DNA of 64,000 nt from positions 172,548 to 236,547 of the forward strand of contig NSJX01000044.1 in assembly GCA_002286715.1 (NCBI GenBank). Reading direction: 5' to 3'. The DNA is from Dentipellis sp. KUC8613 (lineage: Eukaryota; Basidiomycota; Agaricomycetes; Russulales; Hericiaceae). Shown in pieces: positions 32,512 to 45,041 of the stretch (positions are counted from its first letter, which is position 1; each line of letters begins with the position of its first letter). Both the position numbers and the translations under genes were made by a program. The notes below the pieces were generated by a model, which did not search any database, was not told the DNA's origin, and worked only from the letters and a program-made list of their open reading frames with translations.

Positions 32512-33536
32512 ATGCCTGCCCATCTGATAGAAACACCCACTGGTAGGTGTTCCGTTCCGTTCTGAATCCGAATGCGCAGCTCACTTCACATGCTATCTAG
32601 ACGCTCAAATCGACGCCGCAGTGGGCGTATGCATTCGAGCTTACGCTGGAGGTGCGTCTGACAACAGCCCGCGTCTGCCCTCAGTTGTTGACATGTGGCT
32701 AGACGATGCTCTGCGAACATTTGTCGGGGGAAATTCTGACCTTGAGGATATATTCTTTCGCTCTATGCTCCGAGGTGCTGCCCTCGAAGGAGCTTTCTAT
32801 ATCGCCAACGAAGGAGCGGACAGCTCCGAAGTATTGTCAGTAGGGATAGCCTTCCCACCCGGTGTCGCGTGCTGGGGAAGGTGAGAATCTCGATTCTAGA
32901 CATTTTACATGTCCTGATCCTATACCCGCCGCTTTAGCGAGGAGCAAAGAAAGTTAGGCTATAACGAATTTTGGAAGTCGCTCTCTCCCGAAACAAAGGA
33001 GTGGTGGGCAGAAGTGAGTGCATATGTTCATCTAAAGCTATACCTGGCCGCTGACATATGACTCATCGCTACAATCTCGAAGTTTCAGAAGGACATGGGG
33101 CAAAGATTGAATGAGATTTTTGGCCCGAAGGTATGTATAATCCAAGGGTCTTCGCATTTGTGGGGTCACCGAATATTCGCGCAGCTCAATAAGCAGTGGG
33201 TCATCAGTCTCATTGGCACCGATCCCGTCCACCAGAACAAAGGCTTGGCTACATCTATCATCAAGGCCGTGTGCGACAGAGTACGCTTTACACTCAGTCT
33301 CTAGATGTAAACTACAACACCGCTGACCAGTTTTTCAGGCAGGAGAGACGATGGTCGGGCTTTCAACTCAAACAGAGGCGAACGTAGGTCATTTTTAACG
33401 CGAAACCTGCATCGCCGCTTATACTGCGCAGGCAATTTGGTACGAGAGTTTGGGGTTCAAAAGGGTCGACGAAAGGCAGGCGACATCACCCTACGGAGAA
33501 TGGCCCAGTATCATATTGACTAAGGAAGATCACTAA
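32512..33536 (+). CDS. GNAT-family N-acetyltransferase
   Basis: Exons 32512..32542, 32601..32880, 32938..33013, 33089..33130 (acceptor could be 33083), 33185..33280, 33339..33383 and 33432..33536; about 224 residues. The N-terminal half has the DAQIDAAVGVCIRAYA helix and FPPGVACWGS. The acetyl-CoA loop appears as VISLIGTDPVHQNKGLATSI (motif A, Q/R-x-x-G-x-A) and motif B as AIWYESLGFKRVDE. The protein is a typical basidiomycete small-molecule GNAT; substrate unknown. It could modify a metabolite made by the neighbouring UstYa region, but such GNATs are numerous in these genomes and the link is weak. Confidence 0.85.
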
Positions 33537-33697
33537 TTGAGGGGATAGTCTCAAACGGTTGCATACATTTTGAGTGGAGGTACCGAAGCTATGAAGTCGC
33601 GTGCATATATACTGAGATTTATTGTGGATATGGAAATCCATCCCGAGGACCCTTGGCACATCTACATCTACAGTGTGTATCGTTCAGCCTATTCCAG

Positions 33698-35257
33698 TCA
33701 CATCGTCGATATAGCTTGGTTCAGTTTCGACAGGACTTCATCATAGGTCATCGGCGTCCGTTCACCACCCAGTATCCAAAATGCAGTTTGGCGTGCCACG
33801 AGCACCCGCGCGCTATTGAGCAGGTCGCGCATCGGCCGTGATATAAAGCCCTCCAGAATAATCTTCATCCGTGAACCGACTCGAGCTTCGTGGTGAAACA
33901 TCAACAAGTTGAGACCTTTCCTTGAGTCACATATGTCTCTGACCCGTGAGCTAGATCCGTCATCGTCATCTGAATATCCGAATGATTGCGCGATAATCTG
34001 ACCCCATAAGTCTCTCTGGCCGATGGTGAGGCATGGATTATCGGCAAGACAGCGATTGGTGTGCGTCATTGCCACGTAGCCTAGAGCGTATAAGATCGAC
34101 TCCAGGCCGTGATGAGGCTCATACACCACGCCCGGTACGCAGTTGACGCTAGCGGTTAGAAGCTCGATGGCCATGAATTGAACCGTCTCCTGCGGTAGAA
34201 CCAAAAACTGAATTTGCATGCGAGAGTCAGATTAGATGAAGAATCGTACCGCCATAGCACATTCGAGAATGGCAGCACTCTCGGTGTACGTGGCCTCAAG
34301 TCTCTGGGTTTCTTCCACGACGTACGTGAGGTCTTGCTCGAATCTCCCTTTCTCAGTCATGCTCGCGCGGTCCAGGTCCAAGAACAAACATTTGTAGCAC
34401 GACTCGACATGAGATTCAGAGTCGACCAGGAGAACCTGCGAACATTGGTCAGCTATACAACGAATAGAGGGATAGCAGATGAAACAATGCTTGCATTATA
34501 AGGCGATATTGCACGATAAAGGAGCCCTCGATCAACCAGATCTTTGTGCGCTGGGACAAAAAGGAGGATCAGAAGTGCTGTACATGAAGATCAGACTGGA
34601 GCGGCAATACCAAGGACAGTCGCGCGGAGAGACTTGACGAGTTCTATATCAGATTTACAGTCCCCTAACAAATGATTGCCAACTGTCTTGAGCAAGGCAC
34701 GGTTGAGAGGCTTTGCCGACTGGTCGTTGGAGAAGTTGTTGTGCAAGCTAGAGGAAACGTCGAGAGACCGCCTGTCGGGGTATGCAACGTCAATAGAGGC
34801 CGGCTGCCAGTGATACCATCCCTTGACTGACCTGCAGATTGCTGCCTCTAGAGCCTCCCCCACTTGACACCAAAAACGATTGACAGATGCGGTGAGCAAA
34901 AGATTATTTGCATTCTTCAAGTTCTCATCCGCGGGACTTCGCGCATTCCTAGATGGCCTCAAGCGAGACAGCGTATGTTGGACACTAGACATCCACTCGA
35001 ATATGATTGTGTAGCCATCCAATACCAGTCCACGGGAGGAGGATTTCATCACAAGTTCGCTGGTGCTGCTATCTGGCCTTCCCATGAGGCTTTGATCCTG
35101 CAGAATATTGCCGAGTTCCGCGGCCGGAGTCTGAAGAGAATTGTTAGCGGTCTCGATGACACGAGACCAACGAAATCCGAGGGAGTGAGCGACAGACGGA
35201 TACAAGTCGAAGGCAAAAGCAGGTCGCCCACCATCGAGATGATCGGCTATTTACCAT
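33698..35257 (-). CDS. FunK1-type protein kinase homologue lacking the catalytic Asp (pseudokinase)
   Basis: Exons on the minus strand: 34611..35130, 34495..34550, 34250..34435 and 33698..34189; the start is uncertain, the best candidate being an ATG at 35255-35257 joined by a 124-nt intron, giving about 418 residues. FunK1 landmarks are in order: AHKDLVDRGLL, ISPYN, VLLVDSES, FLDLDRASM, then VQFMAIELL, HHGLESILYALGYVA and the C-terminal MTYDEVLSKLNQAI. Where active FunK1 kinases have HRDIS, this protein reads YRAIS, so the catalytic Asp and its His are both gone; the later DLD metal-binding motif remains. The intron at 34436..34494 uses a GC donor (AAT/GCAAGC). The N-terminal part is shorter than usual for FunK1 proteins (often 600 or more residues). 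Either a pseudokinase or an early pseudogene. Confidence 0.7.
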
Positions 35258-35438
35258 GCGGTGGGCGCGAGGCTGCAGCCTGGAGGCTGGTGCTGAGACA
35301 ATTTACGGATGATTCGTATGAGGGACATCAGCAAAATGTCCGAACCCGGTACCACCGTCCCAAGACCCTTCCGCCGATAGATGACCCGGGTAGAAGGACA
35401 GACAACCCACGCGCACCGCTCATGTATTACTCCTTCCG

Positions 35439-38400
35439 TCACGCTCCAATGTGCACAAAAGTAGCCCACCGTTCTGGCGGCACGCCTGCATCCCGCATCT
35501 TCAGCGCAGCGTAGTGCAACGCCGCCGCCGAGCTGCTCGTGCTCCCACCACCCTCTCCTAACATATACTCATAGAACATCCTCGCAAAATCCGGCCCGTC
35601 CGTATCCCGCATCTCCCACAACGTCCCCACCGTGCTCCGAAACCCGCAGAACTGCAATGCCGCCGCAAGGCTCAGCATCTCATCCGGCATGCCCGTCTCG
35701 CCCGCAGCGCTGTGGCACGACGCCAGAATAGCGAGCTCCGCGTGCGGGAGGCGTGCTTCCATGATCTGGCGCAGTGGCAGACGGCCGTCGTGCAGCTTGA
35801 ATGCAGACTGGAAGGGCTGCTCCTGGTCGATGAACCCGTGGCAGGCGAAGTGGACCCATCGGCAGTCGCGCAGGGCTGCTTGCACAGCGTCGGGCGGCGC
35901 GTTACCATCGCTCAGTACGTTGCTCTGCCGCCCAAATATCTCGCCGATGCAGCGAAGCTCTTCTTTGACCTGGCGACCGATTTAGTACACGTCAAAGGCG
36001 CTGTACCAAGTGGCCTACGTACGCTGGGAAGCTCTTTCGACTGCCCGATGGCAAGAAGATGTGGAGTGGTGTCAGTATCGACAACGATGCGCGCACGAGC
36101 ACCGATCAGTGCCGCCAGGGTCGGGGTATACGACGAAACGAAGATATCCGACAGGTTCCGCCTGCCCTCTGTGTACGGCCCAGCCGCATGGATCGGCAAC
36201 TGGGTAAGCCTACCGGTCGGGCACCACCAGATGCGCGACTGCTCCTGGATGCCCATGCGCAGGAGCTGCTGCACGACCGGCCCACAGATTCTGCTCCACA
36301 GGATACGAAGGAGGGCAGTCAGGCCGCCGCCTCTTCCAGCGACGTCCGCAGGCCGACTGCCGCGGCGATTCTCCAGATCCACACGCTGGATGTCCATCGA
36401 CAGTCTGAAAACGGTCTCCGGGAGATTTCCTTTCAAAGCCACCCGGGTGACAGGCTCTTCGTCGCGATTCATGATGATGAGTGCGTCGGAGCGCGATTCA
36501 GATACGCTGAGGATGATCACTGGGCCTTCGGCAGGGGCCAGACGTAGCTCGGAGAACGGGACGGCCTGCAGGAAATGGGAGAAGCCGTCGATGCGCCGGA
36601 TGGCCACGACCATCGACTCGAACTCCTGGATGAGACCTTCATGTTCTTGCTTTCTCCTGAACGCGCGTATCCCTTCGTACTGAGGATCCGGGTGTAATTC
36701 GAAGGTCTTCGACGTGGCAGCAAAGCTTTCGAGTTTGTTGTACAGCTGCTCAAACCTGTCGACTTCTGGCAGCGTGGAGGCGGACAGCTTCGAGGACGTG
36801 GCGAGACCCTCGAGTCTCCTGCAAACACATTCAAACCGATCAGCCAGATCCGCATCTTTCTCCTGCAAGTCGGCCAGGGAGTGCCTATACCCCCGCATCC
36901 TCGCCCAAAGCACCGCCCGGCCCTGCTCGAGGACCTCGACAGCCGACGCCAGCTGCTTCTGCTCGACGAGCGCCGCCGCCAGATCGCGCGCCATCGAACT
37001 GCCGTTCGCGGACAGGAACCCATGCTGCATTTCGAGCGAATGGCGCAGCACGAGACACCGCTCAAAGAAATCGGCCGCGGCGGCGTGTAGCGCCATCAGC
37101 GTTGCGTGGCCCAGGTTTGCTGCGATCGCGAGGGCAATCCATTCCTCCGACATCGTGAGCTTGTGGTGCACGTTCGCGAGCGGGGCGGCGGCCACTTCGC
37201 GCTGGAACATCTCGATGTATTCCGCGTCGTCGAAGATGTGGTCTTGGAAGCGCGCAGGACTGCCCTGGTCCAGAAGCTTCTCCAGGGAGGTCCGCAAAGA
37301 GGTAAACACGAGCACGCGCATATAGTCGCGCGGGGGATGCAGCTGGAGCGCCTCTTTGAGGTACCGGATGGAGCGCTCGATGTCGTCGAAGTCTTCGGTG
37401 ATCTCGAAGCGTGCGCGGAGGTACCCTGCGACCTCGTAGAGCATGAAGCGACGGTCGTCGTGGTCGGCAGGACAGAGCTTGATGGCAGCGTCTCCGTACC
37501 GAATAGCGTTCCCGAGGTCTTCGAGCTGCGCGCCCGCATACGGCCCTGTCCCCGCAAGTTGGTCTTCGTCCATCTCGTCGGCCTCCTTGAGCGCTTTCCC
37601 GAGCCGGCTCAGAGCCCCATTCTCAACGATGTTCTTGAGTGCTCGCTGCAGGTCCGACACATCTGGCATATCCAGGTCTGGCGGATCGTGGGCCTCGGCC
37701 AAGTCATCCCATACGGGTGAATCGTCATGTTCTAGTTCGAGATGTCCCGGTTCGAATCCCTCAGATTTTCTGTTGTAGACATACGCGATGCTGATAAGAT
37801 CCACTGGGTCGTCGTATTGTTCAGGTGGGTTGTGCTCTAGAAGTTTCTCGTGCCGAAGAATCGAGTCCCAGATATGCGGCGGACAGCCGAACTGCAGATC
37901 CGCGTCGAGATTCCAGGCTTCCGTGTCGCTGTTGAAGACCGTATCCCTTAGCGGTGGTGAGAAACGCATAAACAGCGTCTCCCTGAACATAGTGAGGAAC
38001 GAGTCGCGCTTCGGGTCGTCGGGGGGTAAGAGCTCGAGAAGCTCCGGAAGGTATTCGATGAGATCATCGAGGTCTTGCGTCGAGTGTTCGCTTGGGCCGA
38101 ATACTTTGTCGATCAAGGAAAGAGCGAGTTTGAGCAGTATATTTAAACGGGCGGGGGAGCCGGGAGGATTGAGGCGGAGAGCCTCCTGGTCTCGGACGAT
38201 GTCGCTGTCGCCTGAAGAGATCTATTAGGAAACGGATTCCTCCCGGTGTTAGAAACCACTAAGATAGCGAAAGCAAAGCCACGCACCCGTGTATCGGCGC
38301 TCTCCATCTCCATCTGAGAGCGTGTTGAGGACGGCGGCGGTAAACAGAAAATACGGCGAAAGTAGCCGAGGGGAATTCGCATTGGGTATCTTCGCGGACA

Positions 38401-38461
38401 GATGCAGACGATCGTGGGGGTATAGAGTAACAATCTCGGCCGCCAGGCGCACGTAGACCAT
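35439..38461 (-). CDS. TPR-CHAT protein (caspase-like protease domain), copy 1
   Basis: Exons 38287..38461, 36023..38211 and 35439..35969 on the minus strand; ATG at 38459-38461; 964 residues. A 53-nt intron (35970..36022) restores the frame between the helical part and the protease end. The body consists of degenerate TPR helices (ALRLNPPGSPARL, DDFDDIERSIRYLKEALQLHP). The C-terminal CHAT domain begins near IWWCPTGRLTQLPIHAAGPY and carries the dyad: His in WVHFACHG (about residue 832) and Cys in ILASCHSA (about 873), both intact, ending RWATFVHIGA. CHAT proteases belong to clan CD with caspases and separase; TPR-CHAT proteins act in bacterial immunity (for example with type III-E CRISPR) and are expanded in Agaricomycetes without known targets. 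The substrate cannot be inferred. Confidence 0.88.
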
Positions 38462-39856
38462 GTACAGGGCACGCGAAGGAGGCGTGCATTCAACGCGAAA
38501 GACGCGTGCTCTATGGAGACGCCCTCGTGACGGGGATGTCGAGTAATCATAGCACTATGCATAGCATTGCCTTCAGGCCAGCATGAGTAGCACGTCGTGG
38601 GATGCTCCCGGCTGACCTGTACAAAAGGACAATACCGCAGCAGAACCAAGGTGAATGACAAAAGCACGAAAAACTAGAACACCATGCGAGTGTCCAGACG
38701 TGAATTGGACCACGGAAGCATTCGCCTCTGCAGTATTGATAAAATGTGATCGCGTGCGTACGACCAGCGAAGTTTTGCTTGCGCGAAGCCGAATCGTTGA
38801 GTGAGCTTGGAGAATTGGGAGTGAAACCAAAGGAGATTCGCTAAACTTGGTGGAACACCGGTCTTGTATGGGCAAAAGTGGCATGGCAGTGAGTATCTCC
38901 GCCATGCGCTTCGGTCATTATAGACATCTGCACATAGAGGTTAGATAATTTTCCTCACCTTGAGACTTCTATCCAAAAGAAATGCAGGAAATCCTACAAA
39001 TTGCTCAATATTACTCGGGATGCTTCATGGAGCAGAGATTCGCCGATACAGCGGGCAAACGGAATTCTGAGATGAGCATGATCGTGTGGAGAACAGGGTA
39101 GCTTGAAGCATACGCCTGTACGTCATGGGCGTGGAGAGTCGTCCTGCCATCAGTGAGAGTAGTACTGTTCAATCTCTATGCCCTTATGCTCCTGCCATGT
39201 ATGTTCTTCTAGAGCTTTGATCCCATATCCTGCTTTGCATTCATCCAGAAGCCTTGAGATCTCCAATGAGTCAGTGGTACAGGCTATGGAAAGGAAGACA
39301 GACTAGTAATCGCGGTTATCGCAAGTATCGGATGCCAAAGAAATTCGTTGGGAGGATTTCAGTGCTCTTGGTAACATCCTGGTTGGACGGCTTGTGGATG
39401 GCGATGCGACACGTCGGAGGTAGAAGAATGTAAAATGAAGTGAGAAAAGGCAGGTAGCGGGGTCGTACACTGGCAGGAGAAAAGGCTCGTCACGGCAGTA
39501 AGCAGTCACGCCTTTCTCCATCATGTCTACTCCAATCCGAGTCAGTCACCAACTCAGCTTCACGCACATATCCTCGTCTTTCATGTATTTTGAGACACAA
39601 GACCACGCAGCTTCAGATACAGAAGTTGTATAGACTCTTGGTTGAGGGTGGCACTCGAGTACCATGGTGGTTGGGTTCAAGTTGGGTTAACCGTTAACGT
39701 TGATGAGCCTCTTCGGTCTACACCGGGCCGGCGTCCTTCCACTTCAGCGCTTCAGCGCTTCAGCGTTTACTTCAACGTCCAAGCTGGCACCGTAAGAGTC
39801 CTCGTCTCCGCATCCCTATATAAAGCGTAGACATCTGGCCCGTCCCTGTTATTTCC
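38462..39856. other. Intergenic, 1.4 kb
   Basis: Between the divergent TPR-CHAT and carboxylase genes. Contains three copies of CTTCAGCG in tandem at about 39743-39766. ORFs at 38573-38905 and 39303-39524 lack support. Nothing else recognised. Confidence 0.5.
39817..39824 (+). promoter_or_regulatory. TATA box upstream of the carboxylase gene
   Basis: TATATAAA lies 33 bp before an ATG at 39857 that may begin the first exon of the carboxylase gene. Position fits a fungal core promoter; the link to that gene is inferred. Confidence 0.4.
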
Positions 39857-42800
39857 ATGAACCCGTCTAACTACCTGACCTCACTCGCCCAAATCTTCGG
39901 TGCATTCCAGGGATATCAGAATTTAGCACACGTTATCTCCTGCAGAGATCGTGGCACGGTCCAGCAGCACTCTCATGACCTATCATCTGACCACCTGCAT
40001 ATCTGGGCGACAACCTAAACACGGCACGCCGCCCGCGCCCGCCAGGGCTCCAGGGACAACGCTTCCCGCACGTCATATTTGAGTCTACTTACAGCAGACT
40101 GGTAACTACGCTTCCGCCTACTCCACACTCTCTACTGACGGCCGTACCACGTTGTCCGCAGGACACAAACTTCTCATCGCGAACCGCGGCGAGATCGCCG
40201 TACGCATCATCCGCACTGCGACGCGCCTCGGCATCCCCACTGTCGCCATCTACACCCCCACCGACGCGCTCTCCCCACACGTCTCCCTTGCAACCCAAGC
40301 GGTCGCCCTTCCCGTTCCAGACACAACAGATGCAGCTGCCGCTGCACGGGGCTACCTCGACAGCCATGCCATTCTGCAAATCTGCAAAGCCCATGCCGTC
40401 ACGCTCGTCCACCCCGGCTACGGCTTCTTGTCCGAGAACGAGGAATTCGCGCGCATGCTGCATGACGCGGGTGTTGCCTGGCTAGGACCGCACCCCGATG
40501 CTATCCATGCGATGGGCCTGAAGCACAAGGCACGCGCCCTCGCGGAGGAGGCGCAGGTCCCCGTTGTGCCGGGCTCGAAAGACCTGCTGCACGATCTGGA
40601 TCACGCTGTCGTGGAGGCAGGGAGGGTAGGATATCCGGTGATGCTGAAGAGCACAGCGGGCGGTGGCGGGATGGGGCTGGTCGTGTGCGCCCAGGAAGCG
40701 GAGCTGCGGGAGAAATTTGGCTCCACGCAGGCCCGTGCGCAGATGTTGTTCAAGAACGACGGCCTGTTTCTGGAGCGCTACGTCCCTGCGTCTCGGCATG
40801 TAGAGGTTCAGGTCGGTCGAACATCAGCTATACTCGGATCGCTGCTGACATGGGACCAGGTCTTCGGAAATGGGCTCGGTCATGCGGTCCATTTTGGCGA
40901 GCGCGAGTGCAGCGTGCAGCGGAGGCACCAGAAGGTCATCGAGGAGACGCCGAGCCCGTTCGTGCTCCGCAATCTTGGTACGTCTTGTCCATGTCTGAAC
41001 ATTCAATAATGAGTTACTCATTGTCTTTATAAGATGCTCGCGAGAAAATGTGTTCTGCAGCACTCCGACTCTGTAAATCAATCCAATACGCCTCCGCAGG
41101 TACATATGTGCGCATGTACGCGTAAAGCTGACGCTCACCGCACTCCCGTAGGCACCTGCGAGTTCCTTGTTGACGACAAGACCGGCGAATTCTTCTTCTT
41201 GGAGATGAACACTCGGCTTCAGGTACGGTACCCTGCCTGTTTCACGCCGGCCCACCTGCATCCCTGACCAACCTACCACGCCATACCCCAGGTCGAGCAC
41301 CCCATCACCGAAGCCGTCCGCCCGGGCCTCGATATCGTCGAACTGATGATCCTGCAAGGCATCGCGCAGCACGATTCCCCGCTCGGCGGCCTCGGCTCCG
41401 CCGAACTCGACCGCCTAGCCACAGCGCACCCAGCACAGAACCTCCACGCGATCGAAGCGCGAGTGTACTGCGAGAACGCCGCGGCTGGTTTCCAGCCGTC
41501 GCCCGGCGTACTCCAGTACGTCGAATTTGGCCCGAAAGCCGACTGGCTGCGCGTTGACAGCTGGGTATTGTCGTCCATGAGATCTCCATTTTATCCACTT
41601 TTAGCTGACCATTCGTTATTCTGGCATCGGGAAGGTCGAGACTGGCACCACAATCACCCCCTACTTCGACCCGCTTGCGTGCAAGCTCATCGTGACCGGC
41701 GCCACCCGCGACGAAGCCATTGCACGCATGCTCGACGCACTCGCCTCGAGCAAGATTCATGGGCCGCCGAACAACATGGCGTACCTCCGCGCCATCTGCA
41801 ACGACGCGACCTTCCGCGCCGGAAACGCCCTGACGACCTTCCTAGATGACTTCACCTACGTGCCAAGGTGTGTAGTTCTCTTCTGATCATCTTATACGCG
41901 TGTTTGATCTACGCCAACCAGGGCGATGGACGTCCTCAGCGGCGGCCTCGACACCACCATCCAAGACTACCCCGGCCGCCTAACGGGGCTCGGCGTGCCC
42001 CGCAGCGGGCCCATGGACTCGCTCGCCGCGCGTGCCGCGAATCTCCTCGTCCTTAACCCCGCTGGCACCGAGCTGCTCGAGCTCACCTTCTCCGGCCCCG
42101 CACTGCGCTTCCGCGTCCCCGCCGTCGTCGCCGTCACAGGCGCCCCGGCGAAAGTGACCCTCGACGGCCGCGCGGCGCCGATGTGGGCGCGGCTGGCCGT
42201 GCGTGCGGGGGCGGAGCTGCGCGTGGGCGCGGTGGGCGCGGACGGCGCGGGCGCGGGCTTCCGCGCGTATCTGGCGGTGAGGGGCGGGTTCCCAGAGGTG
42301 CCGGCGTACCTCGGCTCCAAGTCGACGTCGATGGGTTTGGGCGGGTACCAGGTGCGCGACACTGCTTTAGTTTGGGAGTCCTGGTCTTGCCTGACGCGGA
42401 GGTATGCTTATATTAGGGCCGCTCGTTGGTCGCAGGCGACCACCTTGCTCTCGGGGCCTGCGAGCCAGACGAGGACGAGGATGGTGATCATCCTGCGGCG
42501 TCCATCCCGTCCGGCCTCATTCCCATCTATTCCACCGACTGGACCGTCCGCTGCCTCCCAGGCCCGCACGGCGATGAGGACTTTCTCACCCCCGCTGGGC
42601 TCGAGGCGTTCTACTCCACAGCCTGGCTTGTCAGCGCGTCGAGCAACAGGATGGGCGTGCGGCTCGAGGGCCCGAAGATCCTCTGGGCGCGGCAGAGCGG
42701 CGGCGAGGGCGGCTCGCATCCGTCGAATATTCACGACAACGGCTATGCGCTCGGGAGCGTCAATCTGAATGGCGACACACCAGTCATCCTGACGAACGAG

Positions 42801-44926
42801 GGCCCGGATATGGGCGGCTATGTGTGTGCATGCACGGTGGCGACTGCGGACATGTGCGTGTGAACACATTTATTTTATTTAAATGGGGTGCTTACTAGGC
42901 TGACATATGTGTAGGTGGAAGTTGGGGCAGCTGCGCCCGGGCAGTACTGTGCGCTTCGAGCGCGTCTCGTTTGCCGATGCTATGCGGCTCAAGGACAGTC
43001 TGGATGCGACTTTGCGCGCGATGGAGGAAGCCATTGCTTGTGGCAATGGCAGAGTAGACCCTCCGCCCGAGGTCGTTTTGGACAAGAAGGCCCCCATGGA
43101 TGCGAAATTGCACATCATCGAGCAGACAGGCGAGAGACCCTGTGTCGTCTTCAGGCAGGTGAGTGCGCGAACTGTGCGTGCACCAGTCTCAGGACACTGA
43201 TCTGGAGGATAGGCAGGCGATTCTGCGATCCTGGTAGAGTATGGCCCGCTTCTTTTGGATTTCAACCTGCGCGCTCGAATTCACGCATTCGAAACGGTGG
43301 TGAAGGAACGCGGCGTGAAGGGAGTCCTTTCCTTCGGCCCATGTATTCGTTCAACCATGGTAAGCCCTATCCACTGTTGACACCTCCCCGGCATTCAATA
43401 TTCCCTACAGTGTCGCTATGATCCCTCCTTAATCACTCAATCAGCCCTGCTCTCCGAGCTTGTGGCTGCTGAATTTGCGCTTCCGGATACGACGGAAGGC
43501 ATGACGTTCCCCTCGCGCAAAATAGTCCTCCCGATTGTACTCGACGATCGCTGGAATCGCGAGGCGCTGCAGCGCTATATGCGCTCGATCCGCGACAAGG
43601 CAGTGTACCTCCCGAGCAACATCGATTACCTCGCGCTAAACAACGGGCTGAATGGTGGTGCGGAGGAGGCACTGAGGCTGCTTGTTGCGTCGGACTGGGT
43701 ACGTGCATGCCCTATCCTACGATCAGAAGGCCCTCTGAGAAACAGACGCAGATTGTGTTTGGCGTTGGATTTTATCTGGCTTGTCCCTTTCTAGTCCCAG
43801 TGCGTCACGCAGCTTGTTGTCCTAGGTAGCGTACTGACTATCTAGCAGATCGACCCTCGCAGCCGCCTTGTTGGGCAGAAGATGAATCCTTCACGCACCT
43901 ACACACCTCGCGTATGCTACGAGCCTATCCTGACCCTCAGCAACCGTCACTAACTATCTATGGTTCCCACAGGGTGCAATCGGCATTGCAGGGCTTGTCG
44001 CTGCTATCTATCCCGTGGAGTCGCCGGGTGGTTACCAGCTGTTCGGACGCACGCTGCCGGCATGGCAGACGTGGGGGCGCGGCGCGGATTTTACGCCCGA
44101 CTGCCCGTGGTTGCTGAGGCCGTTCGACCAGGTTGGGTCCTTCGACACTTTATCCTCCGAGTGGACACGAAGCTGACGTTCCCGCGCGAGCAGGTTGGAT
44201 TCGAAGTCGTCACTGAGGAGGAATACCTCGCAGTAAGCCTTTCGTTCTACGCCACGATTTTCCGAGTCGCTCATCCTCCGTGACATTGCAGCTTGAAACA
44301 CTTTTCGATGCTGGACGATACAAGTTCAAAGTGTGTCATCTTATTCATGACATTTCTGCACCCGCTAACTAGACATCTAGATCATAGAGACGACATTCTC
44401 AATGCCTGCATATGACCCTGCAGTTGCAGCCGAAGTCGCACGGTTCAAGGAAAGACAGGCAGAGGGTGTACGGCGCGAAGAAGCACGGTAAGTAACTGAT
44501 TTCTCGTCAAAGTTTCTGCGGCTCATATCTGTCGCCGATCTGCCCGCAGAGAAACAGAACTACTTTCCGAATGGGAAGCCGAGAGAGCTGCTGCAAGCGC
44601 CCAGGGCCACGCAGATGTACCCTCCGATGAGATACCACCCAGTGCGTGTCCTTCTTGCGCGAAAAACCCCTTCCCCTGACCTTGGAACGGAAGCCGCACA
44701 CCAAATCCCCGCGCCGCTCCCTGGGACGCTCACGGCTCTGCCCCTCCCATGCAGTGCGCTGATCACTGCGCCCGACACCGTCGTCGCGATGCTCGAAGCG
44801 ATGAAGACGGCAGTGCCTGTGTTGGCTGGCTCGGATGCGGTGGGGAGGCGGGTAGGAGGGTTCGGGGCTGGGGCGGAAGTGGGCAGGGCGGTGCGGGCAG
44901 GGGAGACGCTTGTGTGGATTGAGTGA
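39857..44926 (+). CDS. Biotin-dependent urea (or guanidine) carboxylase without allophanate hydrolase
   Basis: Certain exons: 40162..40811, 40860..40977, 41034..41099, 41152..41222, 41292..41564, 41635..41867, 41922..42351, 42417..42853, 42915..43158, 43213..43359, 43411..43698, 43752..43799, 43849..43911, 43973..44131, 44194..44232, 44292..44330, 44381..44487, 44550..44641 and 44694..44926, about 1244 residues. The first exon is unresolved (ATG at 39857 or 39974). Domains: biotin carboxylase (LLIANRGEIAVRI, ATP loop STAGGGGMG, EMNTRLQVEHPITE) to residue 470; AHS2/KipA-like half of the carboxyltransferase (GLDTTIQDYPGRLTGLGVP) to about 820; AHS1/KipI-like half (AGDSAILVEYG, QTWGRGADF); C-terminal biotinyl domain with LEAMKT. 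This is the carboxylase half of yeast Dur1,2; the amidase half that splits allophanate is absent here. Bacterial stand-alone homologues may prefer guanidine, so the substrate is open. Confidence 0.88.
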
Positions 44927-45041
44927 CAGGGTAGTACCGGGTACTCGGCAGGATTCGATTTTCTCTACTATGCCGAGGCATAGTCACTCTTCCCCTTCTC
45001 CACAGTTCAGATACGCATTGTGCTGACCTTCATAGACATCT

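Noticed and set aside
37735..37765. tRNA-like GGTTCGAATCCC box
   Set aside because: It resembles a T-arm but lies inside the coding exon of TPR-CHAT copy 1, and no matching acceptor or anticodon stem is present around it.
38573..38905. 110-codon minus-strand ORF upstream of TPR-CHAT copy 1
   Set aside because: Non-matching frame, no motif; an extra 5' exon of the CHAT gene here could not be supported.
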